A stretch of 64,000 nt of DNA, from the NCBI GenBank assembly GCA_012927585.1, contig JABBOY010000003.1, positions 186,001 to 250,000 of the forward strand. The letters are read 5' to 3'. A model generated the notes under the pieces. The model saw nothing but the letters and a program-made list of their open reading frames with translations. It made no database searches and was not told where the DNA came from. This document shows positions 23,006 to 31,078 of this stretch, piece by piece; the first letter of the stretch is position 1; each line of letters opens with the position of its first letter. Source of the DNA: Glaciimonas sp. Its GTDB lineage: Bacteria > Pseudomonadota > Gammaproteobacteria > Burkholderiales > Burkholderiaceae_D. A program made the position numbers and the translations under genes.

Positions 23006-23215
23006 CTCCATAGCGGCGAATAGTAACGCTGCATTGCGACGATATGAGAACGGCGAGAATGACGTGCGGAAATATTGTACTATCGCAGTTCTTGGCGGAA
23101 CGCATTTTTACGGCAACCGGACTAGAGCATGGCAGGCCGCGCCAGGGCTGCCGCCTGCAACACCGGTGCGGGCAGTCAAGGATTTCCGATCAATTTATAC
23201 CGATGGTGGCTGACT

Positions 23216-24652
23216 ATGCTGCAACGACATGTGTTTCACTGTGCATTCCACTATGCATCCAACCTGGTATCCAACCATGCATCCCGCTGGCTTATGGCTG
23301 CGGCCTGCATCTTCGCGTGCGGCGGCACGTTGGCGGCCGATGCGGCCAGTTCAGCCGAGGTGGCCGGCACGGTAGCGCTGGCAATCGGCGAAGCCACGCT
23401 GCAGGACGCCAGCGGCGCAGCCCACGCAGCCGCCCGGGGCGATGCGGTGCGGGTCGGCCAGACTTTGCTGACCGGGGCCAACGGCCACATCCATGTGCGC
23501 ATGGTGGATGGCGCTTTTGTGAGTGTGCGGCCGCAATCGCGCTTTCGGATCGAAGAGTACCGTTACGACCCGGCGCTGCCGTCCAATAACCGCGTCAAGT
23601 TTGTGCTGGAGCAGGGCGTGGCGCGCAGCATTACCGGCCGCGCCGGCGAGGCCGCGCGCGAGCATTACCGCCTGAATACGCCGCTGGCTGCTATCGGCAT
23701 TCGCGGCACCGATTTTGTGGTGCAGGCATCCGCTGAAGTTACCCGGGTGCTGGTGCAAAGCGGCGCGGTGTCGATGTCGCCGCTGGGCACGGATTGCCTG
23801 GCGAGTGCTTCCGGCCCGTGCAATACCACTGCGACCCGGGTGTTGAGCGCGGCCATGCGCAACGCGTATCTGGAACTCGGCAGCCGCAGTAGCGTGCCGC
23901 TGCTGGTGCCGGCCTCCAAGGCGCTGAATTCGCCGAATCTGATTGCGCCGCCGCAGCCGGAGGAGCCGGCCGTGGTGAGCAAGGCCGACTCGGCCAATCT
24001 GGTATCGCGCGACGCGCAGCGCGATTCCAACGTCAAGCTGGCGCTGAAAAATGCCAGGGAAGAGTATCCGCCTGCCGCAGTCGTTCAGGAGCCGATAGCA
24101 ACAGCGCCGGTGCTGCCGATTTTGCCGGTGCTGCCTTCGCAATTCTGGTGGGGCCGGTATGTGGCATTCGACGCCGCCTATGTGCCAACCGGCAAGGAGA
24201 GCCTGGCACGCGATGTGCTGCTGGCAACGCTGGCGCCGTCTACGCGTGAGACAGTGGTCGGCAATGACATGTTTGCGCTGCTGCAACCGGTCGGCAGCTT
24301 CAGCATGCCGAAGTCGGGTTCTTTCGACTTCAAGCTGGCCGAATCGGAAGCGTATATCGTGCGCGACGACCGCACCAGGGTATCGGCGGCGACGATTTCA
24401 TCGCCGCTACTGAATATCAATTTTGGCGCGAGCACGTATGCCACTGCGCTGACGGTCAACGGCAGCGGCATAGCGCCGTTGTCGGTGCAATCGACCGGCA
24501 CCATCGGCAGCACCGGCAGGCTTAACGCCGGCAGCAAGTCGGTGGATAAGTTTGACGGCATTTTGTCGAATGACAGCAGCCAGGCTGCGTATATATTTCA
24601 GCAGGGCTTGAAGGACGGTTTTGTGGCAGGCGCAACGCGCTGGGTGCGCTGA
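23216..24652 (+). CDS. FecR-domain exported protein
   Basis: A ~478-residue protein with an N-terminal export signal (WLMAAACIFACGGTLAADA) and a FecR domain at about residues 65-200: GDAVRVGQTLLTGANGHIHV, then VSVRPQSRFRIEEYRYDP and the core YRLNTPLAAIGIRGTDFVVQ. Here the FecR domain is periplasmic and not joined to an iron-siderophore sensor, as in many FecR proteins that pair with adenylate cyclases. The C-terminal half is unassigned and includes a Pro-rich linker. I use the ATG at 23216; an upstream in-frame start at 23129 adds residues without signal character. It is followed 49 bp later by the CHASE2 cyclase gene. Confidence 0.8.
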   Translation: MLQRHVFHCAFHYASNLVSNHASRWLMAAACIFACGGTLAADAASSAEVAGTVALAIGEATLQDASGAAHAAARGDAVRVGQTLLTGANGHIHVRMVDGAFVSVRPQSRFRIEEYRYDPALPSNNRVKFVLEQGVARSITGRAGEAAREHYRLNTPLAAIGIRGTDFVVQASAEVTRVLVQSGAVSMSPLGTDCLASASGPCNTTATRVLSAAMRNAYLELGSRSSVPLLVPASKALNSPNLIAPPQPEEPAVVSKADSANLVSRDAQRDSNVKLALKNAREEYPPAAVVQEPIATAPVLPILPVLPSQFWWGRYVAFDAAYVPTGKESLARDVLLATLAPSTRETVVGNDMFALLQPVGSFSMPKSGSFDFKLAESEAYIVRDDRTRVSAATISSPLLNINFGASTYATALTVNGSGIAPLSVQSTGTIGSTGRLNAGSKSVDKFDGILSNDSSQAAYIFQQGLKDGFVAGATRWVR

Positions 24653-24701
24653 TTTCCGGCTTGGCAACGGCCGCGCAGCATAGGGTATTTGCGCGGTGCG
24701 G

Positions 24702-26657
24702 ATGATACGCAGCCTGTTGCTGGCGCTGGCGCTGGTCGGCGCGGTGCTGGTGCCGCTACTGCGGCCCGGTTGGTTGCAGCCGCTGGCGCTGGTGCTGGAT
24801 GACTGGCGCGTGCGGCTCACGGTAACGCCCTTCCCCGAATCCCGTATTGTGATTGTCGATATTGACGAACATAGCCTGTCCGCCTTGGGCGCATGGCCGT
24901 GGCCGCGTGATTCTCTGGCGCGCATGTTGCGCATTTTGCTGGATGATTATCAGGTCGCCGCAGTGGCTATGGATATGGTGATGCCGGAGGTGCGCAGCGG
25001 CGAAGCAGCGCTGGCGGCGCAGTTGCAGCGCCCGCAGGTGACTGCTGCTGTGGTGTTCGACCCGGCTAATCGCGGCTTGCCGCCGCTGGCCGCCGACAAC
25101 CCGGTGCTGGCGCTGGCGCTGGCCGCTGCGCCGCCGCTGTCGGCGACACCGGATGCTCCGGCCATGACGGCGGTGCCGGTGATGGCCAACCACGCCGGTC
25201 TGGCCGCTACGCGCGCCGGCCACATTACACCGATCTTCGATGACGACCGCCGCGTGCGGCGTTTGTCGCCGCTACTGTGCATACCCGGCGGGCAATGCTT
25301 GCCGACGCTGGCGCTGGCCAGTTACGCCGGCCTGCTGGAGCAGCCGACGCTGGCGCTGCAACCCGGCCGCGGCTGGCTAGGGCCGAACTGGCAATTGCAA
25401 CTGTTATCCGATGGGATACCGACGGCAACCTTGCCGCTGGACGCCAATGGCGCTCTGGCGGTGCCGTATCGCCATGCCGAGCAGGATTGGCTGGCAATTT
25501 CGGCTGCGGATATTCTGCGGCATGCGGTTGACCCGGCTCTGCTAAAAAACGTGGTGGTGCTGGTCGGCAGTTCGGCGCTCGGCTTGTCGGACGTGATCTC
25601 GACTCCACTGAAAGCCGGCAGCGCCGGCTTTGTGCCGCATGCGGAAATATTTTCCGCTTTGCTGGATGACGATTTTCGCTATATGCCACGCAACGGCTGG
25701 TGGCTAACGACATTGCTGTTGCTGCCGTTTGGGTTGGCGCTGGGATGGCTGTCCGGCCATTATGGGCAATCGGCGCGCCGTATTTTGGTGTTCCCGCTGT
25801 GGCTGGGATTGAGTTGGGGGCTGTGCGGCGCAGTGGCGCTGCTGACCGCCCGCTATGCCAATTTATTGTTGCCGCTGATGCCGCTATTTCTGTTTGCGCC
25901 GCTGGCCTTGCTGCTGCTGTTGCCAGCCGAGCTATACCACGCTGCGCACGCGCATCAGGGCATGATGCATTTGCTGCAAGCGTACCTGCCCAAGTCGGTG
26001 GCCAGCCGGCTGGCTCTGCGCGGACGGGTCGGCAATAGCACGGATGCGTCGCGCCGCTTGATTACGGTGATGTTTGCCGATGTACACGGCTTTTCCGGTC
26101 TGTGCGAAGTGCGCTCGCCGGAGCTGGTGGCGCAACTGATGCAGCGGGTGTTTTCTGAAATGGCGGAAGCGGTAGCGGCGCAGCATGGCACCATCGACAA
26201 GTTTATCGGCGACGCCATCATGGCTTTCTGGAATGCGCCGGAAGACGATGCGCAACATGCGCCCCATGCACTGGCGGCGGCACAAGATATTTTGCAGCGG
26301 ATTGCCGCCCTTGATGGTTTTTGCATGAAGCTCGGTTTTGCTCCTTTGCAGGTCGGCATCGGGCTGGAAACCGGGGTCGCGCTGGTGGGCAACTTCGGCA
26401 CCCGGCACCGCGATACATTTACCGCAATGGGCGAACCGGTAGTGCTGGCCAGCCGGTTGCAAGGCTTGACCGGCACGTTCGGGGTGCCGCTGCTGGTCGG
26501 GCAGACTTGTGCCGGCAGCGCGGACATGCCGCCGCTACACCCGCTCGGCCTTACCGCTATCCGTGGGCGACAGCAGCGACTGGCGGTATTTACCTTGCCG
26601 GAAAGGCCTGTTTTGACGCTAGAGTCGACGCCATCCAGCAATACGGGAGCACAGTAG
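24702..26657 (+). CDS. CHASE2-domain adenylate/guanylate cyclase (class III)
   Basis: A ~651-residue membrane enzyme that should make cAMP or cGMP in response to an extracytoplasmic signal. Order: N-terminal TM helix; periplasmic CHASE2 domain (about 30-330; IVIVDIDEHSLSALGAWPWP is the family hallmark); three TM helices (about 335-420); class III cyclase domain (about 450-635). The metal-binding aspartates are in VMFADVHGFSGL (~460) and KFIGDAIMAFW (~504), with a lysine at ~500 as in adenine-specific cyclases, and GNFGTRHRDTFTAMGEPVVL is the second half-site. Start is ATG 24702 or GTG 24696; neither has a strong ribosome site, so coupling to the FecR gene is likely. Confidence 0.88.
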   Translation: MIRSLLLALALVGAVLVPLLRPGWLQPLALVLDDWRVRLTVTPFPESRIVIVDIDEHSLSALGAWPWPRDSLARMLRILLDDYQVAAVAMDMVMPEVRSGEAALAAQLQRPQVTAAVVFDPANRGLPPLAADNPVLALALAAAPPLSATPDAPAMTAVPVMANHAGLAATRAGHITPIFDDDRRVRRLSPLLCIPGGQCLPTLALASYAGLLEQPTLALQPGRGWLGPNWQLQLLSDGIPTATLPLDANGALAVPYRHAEQDWLAISAADILRHAVDPALLKNVVVLVGSSALGLSDVISTPLKAGSAGFVPHAEIFSALLDDDFRYMPRNGWWLTTLLLLPFGLALGWLSGHYGQSARRILVFPLWLGLSWGLCGAVALLTARYANLLLPLMPLFLFAPLALLLLLPAELYHAAHAHQGMMHLLQAYLPKSVASRLALRGRVGNSTDASRRLITVMFADVHGFSGLCEVRSPELVAQLMQRVFSEMAEAVAAQHGTIDKFIGDAIMAFWNAPEDDAQHAPHALAAAQDILQRIAALDGFCMKLGFAPLQVGIGLETGVALVGNFGTRHRDTFTAMGEPVVLASRLQGLTGTFGVPLLVGQTCAGSADMPPLHPLGLTAIRGRQQRLAVFTLPERPVLTLESTPSSNTGAQ

Positions 26658-26802
26658 CTGCGGCCTTCAGGCCGGGATTCAAACCTGAGTTGCGCGCTAG
26701 GCAACCGAGTATCATCCCCGGATTAAATTTACGATAAAAATAAGTACCAGCAACACAGGCGACATGCGCCTGATGTGCAAGCATCTGTTTCAGGAGATTG
26801 TT

Positions 26803-28224
26803 TTGGGTCGGTTGTTACAAAAATTAAGAATATTGCAGTGGCTCGTATTTTGCAGCGCAGGCGCAGCCTTACCGATGCAGACGGCGTTCGGGCAATCGCC
26901 TGCCATGCTGCAAGGCGCGCAACGCCATCCCGATCTGGCGATGCAACTTGACGCTTACCCCGATGTGCGCAGCTTGCTGCTGCAACAGCGTCTTACTGAA
27001 GCGCTGGTGGCCTTGCAGCGTTATCAGACCCACCCCGGCTTTGATGACAGCAATGCCGATTATTACAATTTGCTGGGCATATTGGCGCTGAAATGCGGCG
27101 ATACTATTTTGGCTGCCAGTTCCTTCGAGCGCGTAGTGCTGATGCAGCCGGACAATGCGGGCGCGTGGCTGGATTTGGCAATTGCCAGCGCCGATAACGG
27201 CGAGCGCGACAGCGCCAAAGATTATTTTGATCATATAGAACAATCTTTTGCGCCGCCGCCCGCTGTGCGCCAACGCATTGCGTACTATCGCAGCCGCTTC
27301 AACGACCCTGCCGTCGGCACCTTCCAGCCCTGGAGCATCACATTGCAAAGCATGCTGGGCTACGATAACAATGCCAACAGCGGCCTGCAAAACAAGATGG
27401 TGCGATTAACCTTTGAAAACAGCCCGGCGCTGGAATTGCCGCTGGCCGACTCTTATCAGGCACGCGGCGATGCATTTATCCAGATCGGCGCCAGTGCGCG
27501 TTATATGCGACCGCTGGCGGACGGTTATCAGCTGGAAGCGGTGGCGGCGGTGCGCCAGCGCAGTTACCGGCGCGAAAATAATTTTTCGACGCTGGATCTG
27601 AGTGCCAGCGCCGGGCTGCATCATGCGTTAGCCGGCGGCAATGCCAGCGCCTGGCTGCACCAGACCAACCTGACTCTGGGCCGTCAGGCTTTCATGAAAA
27701 ATACCCGCATGGCGATCCAGTACGAACACGCATACGGCGATTGCAGCGCGGCGTTAAGCAGCGAGGCGGAATGGCGTCGCTATGCGGATTCCGCCGCATT
27801 CGATGGCGACTTGCTATGGGGACAGGCTGGCGTGGCCTGTAGCTGGAAGCTGGCAAGCACGGTGCTGCAAACTACTCTGATTGCGCGCATGGGCAACGAC
27901 CAGGCTACCGCCCAGCGTGCCGGCGGCAATACGCAGCGCTCGGAATGGATTGCCCGGCTCGGACTGCCGCTAGCCGGGAGGTCGCGGGCCGATCTGAGCA
28001 TGGAAGTATCGACTGCACGCGATGCAGCCGGTTATAGTCCGCTGCTGGAAAGCAATGCGGTGCGGCATCTGCGACGGCAATTTGTACGGCTGGCCTGGAC
28101 ACTGCCGGTAACCAGCGCAACCGATATGATCGTGGCCGCGGAAAATAACCGGGTGTTATCGAATATCACGCTGTTTCAACAAAGCGGGAAGAGTTTGTCG
28201 TTAGAGTTAAAAACCGTTTTTTGA
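26803..28224 (+). CDS. TPR / outer-membrane beta-barrel protein
   Basis: A ~473-residue exported protein. After a signal peptide (LQWLVFCSAGAALPMQTAFG) come TPR-like helices (about 45-160: YYNLLGILALKCGDTILAAS, then AGAWLDLAIASADNGERDSA) and a C-terminal half of alternating strands (from YDNNANSGLQ) ending in phenylalanine (LELKTVF), as in outer-membrane barrels. It recalls Slam-type or capsule-export TPR-porins, but the identity is not certain. I prefer the TTG at 26803, which has AGGAG six bases upstream and gives a clean signal peptide; ATG 26764 would add 13 residues. Last gene of the FecR-cyclase-barrel set. Confidence 0.65.
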   Translation: MGRLLQKLRILQWLVFCSAGAALPMQTAFGQSPAMLQGAQRHPDLAMQLDAYPDVRSLLLQQRLTEALVALQRYQTHPGFDDSNADYYNLLGILALKCGDTILAASSFERVVLMQPDNAGAWLDLAIASADNGERDSAKDYFDHIEQSFAPPPAVRQRIAYYRSRFNDPAVGTFQPWSITLQSMLGYDNNANSGLQNKMVRLTFENSPALELPLADSYQARGDAFIQIGASARYMRPLADGYQLEAVAAVRQRSYRRENNFSTLDLSASAGLHHALAGGNASAWLHQTNLTLGRQAFMKNTRMAIQYEHAYGDCSAALSSEAEWRRYADSAAFDGDLLWGQAGVACSWKLASTVLQTTLIARMGNDQATAQRAGGNTQRSEWIARLGLPLAGRSRADLSMEVSTARDAAGYSPLLESNAVRHLRRQFVRLAWTLPVTSATDMIVAAENNRVLSNITLFQQSGKSLSLELKTVF

Positions 28225-28272
28225 TGCGGCCTGCTGCGCCAAATTCATCATGGCGGCACCCTTCTTAAGCCT

Positions 28273-28472
28273 GTAGGTGCGAATTTATTCGCACGCTTAA
28301 CGATCCCATGCGATTTGATGCGAATAAATTCGCACCTACGCCGCCGTTGTTCTTACGATCTAATGCGAATAAATTCGCACCTACGTCGCTGTTGTTCTTA
28401 CGATCTAATGCGAATAAATTCGCACCTACGTCGCCGTTCTTCTTAAGCCTGTAGGTGCGAATTTATTCGCAC
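28273..28472. repeat. Cluster of five REP palindromes
   Basis: Five copies of a 21-bp hairpin unit (core GTGCGAATTTATTCGCAC): plus orientation at 28273 and 28451, opposite orientation at 28319, 28364 and 28409, with an exact 45-bp period for the middle three. It fills the gap between the convergent barrel gene and the acetyltransferase-like gene, where it could end transcription from both sides. Confidence 0.9.
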
Positions 28473-28495
28473 GCAACTCCGGCCACTACAAATTT

Positions 28496-29623
28496 TTATT
28501 TAGCCTGCTGCGCCAGGTTCATCATGGCGGCGTTCGATACCTCGATGAACTCCAGCAAAAAATACCGCGTATCCGACGGCAGCGCCGCCAGCACGGAGTC
28601 CAGATTGGCATCGCTGGCACGGGCGCGGTATAACTTGCTGAAATATATCTGCGTCCCCGATTCTTCCATCGCATCAAAGAAGCTGTCTCCCAGCACCACC
28701 ATCGTTCCCAACGGCGCGGCCTGCGGCTGCTCGCTGACGTATATCCATTCAAACGGCGCTTGCTTGCGCACTACATGGTGCGCTGGCTCGACCCAGTTTT
28801 TCCGCACAAACAGACCTTGCTCGGTCGGCGGGAAAAACAACGGCATGAAAGATGCCTCGCCGCCGCTAAAAGCGCGCCGCTCAATCTCAAGGGTGTGTTG
28901 CCATACCGGTTGCGCGTGCCCTTCACGCTGACCGAGACGATTTACCAGCGCCTGCGATACCGCAAACGCGGCCGGTGCGTTCCAGTGAAAATCGGTGCGA
29001 TGAAAGACTGTCCGGCTCTGTGCAACCTGGCGCAAGATCGGCGCGCTATCGAGATACATCAGCCCCGGGATTTGTTGCAGGCGCTGCTGCAGCAGGGTAA
29101 TTTGCTGCGGTTGCGGCAACTGCCGGGCGGTGCGCGGCAAATGGCTGCCGTAATATACATCTTTCATCGGCGCCACCATTACGATGAGCTGCACACCGCG
29201 CGCGGCGAGCTTGCCGGCCAGTGCGCGAGCACCGGCGACAACAGCGTCGCTATTGCTTGCGGAACCGCCTTCACCGGCTCCGCGCAACATCAGTTCGGTG
29301 GCAGGCTTTTCCACATCCATTACGCTGCGATAAAACAGCCATCCATCGGTGCCGATGTGAATCCGGCTGGAAATGCCCAGCACGGAATAATCGATCTGCG
29401 TTTTAGCACGAATCAGCGTGTCGCGAAAACCGAAATGGTCGTCAAACCATTTGATCCCGTCTTTGGCGCTCCGATCCAGATGACGCCATCCAGATAACTC
29501 CGGCAGCGGCGCCAGCTTGCGATTTTCGGCCAGCGGAGTTTCGTTAAAAAACCCGTAGCGCATCTGTACCAACGGCAGCCAGAGAACGGTAATAAAGCCT
29601 AGCAAAAAAATGATGCGCGCCAT
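28496..29623 (-). CDS. AlgJ/AlgX-like SGNH polysaccharide O-acetyltransferase
   Basis: A 375-residue protein with an N-terminal membrane anchor and an SGNH-like domain. The catalytic elements are TDFHWN (Asp211, His213) and the nucleophile motif VVLGDSFFD (Ser314), as in AlgJ/AlgX, which transfer acetyl groups to exported polysaccharide in the periplasm. I start at the ATG at 29623, where the anchor helix begins; an earlier ATG at 29677 lies inside the MBOAT gene. It follows the MBOAT gene after 10 bp and is the last gene of the minus-strand polysaccharide cluster. Alginate genes are absent, so the substrate is probably the O-polysaccharide made here. Confidence 0.85.
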   Translation of the reverse strand: MARIIFLLGFITVLWLPLVQMRYGFFNETPLAENRKLAPLPELSGWRHLDRSAKDGIKWFDDHFGFRDTLIRAKTQIDYSVLGISSRIHIGTDGWLFYRSVMDVEKPATELMLRGAGEGGSASNSDAVVAGARALAGKLAARGVQLIVMVAPMKDVYYGSHLPRTARQLPQPQQITLLQQRLQQIPGLMYLDSAPILRQVAQSRTVFHRTDFHWNAPAAFAVSQALVNRLGQREGHAQPVWQHTLEIERRAFSGGEASFMPLFFPPTEQGLFVRKNWVEPAHHVVRKQAPFEWIYVSEQPQAAPLGTMVVLGDSFFDAMEESGTQIYFSKLYRARASDANLDSVLAALPSDTRYFLLEFIEVSNAAMMNLAQQAK

Positions 29624-29633
29624 GATTTTGAAC

Positions 29634-31046
29634 TCAGAACTGGAAGTAAATGAAAGGATTGAAGCCATTGACCACAATCAACATGCAGGAGTAAGCCATG
29701 AGTGCAGCCATAGAGAATATCTGCGCCGCTGTCGCCAACCCCAGGCCCTGCGCCGCCCAACTGCGCAATCGCTCGCTCGGGAACACTGCACACAGCGCAC
29801 CGAGCAACAGAAACAGAACGCTGTCGAGTCCCGGTTGATAGGCCATCAAAGGAGCGGTGACGGCATGTTTAAGCCCGAACATGACGCCCAGATAGCCAAT
29901 TGCCAGATCCAGGCTGGAGGCCCGAAATAATACCCAGCCAAACATGACCAGCAAGAAGGTCAGCGCCTGTCCGCTCCAGCCGGAAGGCTTGAAGCCGAAA
30001 CGCGTGAGCAGCATGCGTTCAATAATCAAGAGCAGGCCGTGATACATGCCCCACGCCACAAAGCCATACGCTGCGCCATGCCACAAGCCGCACAGGAAAA
30101 ACACCAGAAACAGATTGAAGAAAGTGCGCGCTCCACCCGTGCGGTTGCCGCCTAGCGGGATGTAGACGTAATCGCGGAACCAGCGCGACAAGGTCATGTG
30201 CCAGCGTCGCCAGAACTCGGTCACGCTGTGGGAGCGGTAAGGTTGGTTGAAATTTTGCGGAAATTCAAACCCCATCATGCGACCCAGGCCAATGGCCATG
30301 TCGGTGTAACCGGAAAAATCGAAATAAATTTGCAGTGAATAGGCAAATGCGCCCAGCCACGCATACCCCAGCGTGAGTTGATTGGCCGGCATGCCGAAGA
30401 CGGTATCCGCCACGACCCCGGCATGGTCTGCCAGGATGATTTTTTTGCTCAGGCCGATGATGAAAATGAACAGGCCGAGGTAGACCTGATCCATCCGTAT
30501 CGCGCGGGTGCGCACCACATGGACAATCTCGGAATAACGCACAATCGGGCCGGCGATCAATTGGGGAAAATTCGCCATGTACATGCCGAAATCAATCAGC
30601 GACGTGGCCGGTTTGACCTTGCGCCAGTAAATATCGACCAGATAGGAAATGCTGTGAAAAGTGAAAAAGGAAATACCCGCCGGCAGCAGGATGGAAGCAA
30701 CTTCGAATGGCCGGTTGCCTGCGATCAGGTGCGCCCCGTCATTGACTGAGCGCTGCAAAAACATCCAGTATTTGTAATACAGCAGGGGCGCCAGATTGAG
30801 CAGCAGACCAACCACCAACGCCAGGTTTTTGGCCCTGCCCCCGGCTCGATGCAAATACAGCGCCAGAAAGTAATTGAGCACAATTGAAGCGCACAAAATC
30901 AACGTCAAGGTACCGGCATCGACAAAATAAAAGGCCAGGCTGAAGACCAGAATAATGCAGTTGCGAAAGCGCGCCGGCGTGACGTAGTACACCGTCAGAA
31001 AAACCGGTAAAAACAAAAAGATGAATGCTGGAGAGCTAAATACCAT
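29634..31046 (-). CDS. MBOAT O-acyltransferase, AlgI type
   Basis: A 470-residue polytopic protein that passes acetyl groups across the inner membrane for polysaccharide O-acetylation. Family landmarks: YFDFSGYTDMAIGLGRMMGF, FWRRWHMTLSRWFRDYVYIP (His283) and the active-site pair GLWHGAAYGFVAWGMYHG (His323, His336). Length and about 10-12 helices match AlgI/DltB relatives. It is 32 bp downstream of the large glycosyltransferase gene and 10 bp upstream of the AlgJ-like gene, the typical transfer pair. Confidence 0.92.
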   Translation of the reverse strand: MVFSSPAFIFLFLPVFLTVYYVTPARFRNCIILVFSLAFYFVDAGTLTLILCASIVLNYFLALYLHRAGGRAKNLALVVGLLLNLAPLLYYKYWMFLQRSVNDGAHLIAGNRPFEVASILLPAGISFFTFHSISYLVDIYWRKVKPATSLIDFGMYMANFPQLIAGPIVRYSEIVHVVRTRAIRMDQVYLGLFIFIIGLSKKIILADHAGVVADTVFGMPANQLTLGYAWLGAFAYSLQIYFDFSGYTDMAIGLGRMMGFEFPQNFNQPYRSHSVTEFWRRWHMTLSRWFRDYVYIPLGGNRTGGARTFFNLFLVFFLCGLWHGAAYGFVAWGMYHGLLLIIERMLLTRFGFKPSGWSGQALTFLLVMFGWVLFRASSLDLAIGYLGVMFGLKHAVTAPLMAYQPGLDSVLFLLLGALCAVFPSERLRSWAAQGLGLATAAQIFSMAALMAYSCMLIVVNGFNPFIYFQF

Positions 31047-31078
31047 ATATGCAGTCGAGACAATTCATGGCTGCATCT

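Larger units (their letters stand above)
22133..23215. other. Gene-free ~1.1-kb control and repeat region between divergent genes
   Basis: No gene is supported. It separates the giant surface-protein gene (minus) from the FecR-domain gene (plus) and holds, in order, a CRP-like palindrome, copy B of the ATGCGG element, two CCCTCTCCC-type REPs in opposite orientation, a 158-bp element and a 19-bp tandem repeat, listed separately. Length and content suggest a long leader and upstream control region for the surface protein. Confidence 0.7.

Noticed and set aside
28273-28472. Regularly spaced palindromes as a small CRISPR
   Set aside because: Units occur in both orientations, the 'spacers' are near-identical to each other, and the unit is a simple REP hairpin.
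28760-29497. Plus-strand 245-codon frame opposite the AlgJ-like gene
   Set aside because: Antisense shadow; the minus-strand gene has complete catalytic motifs.
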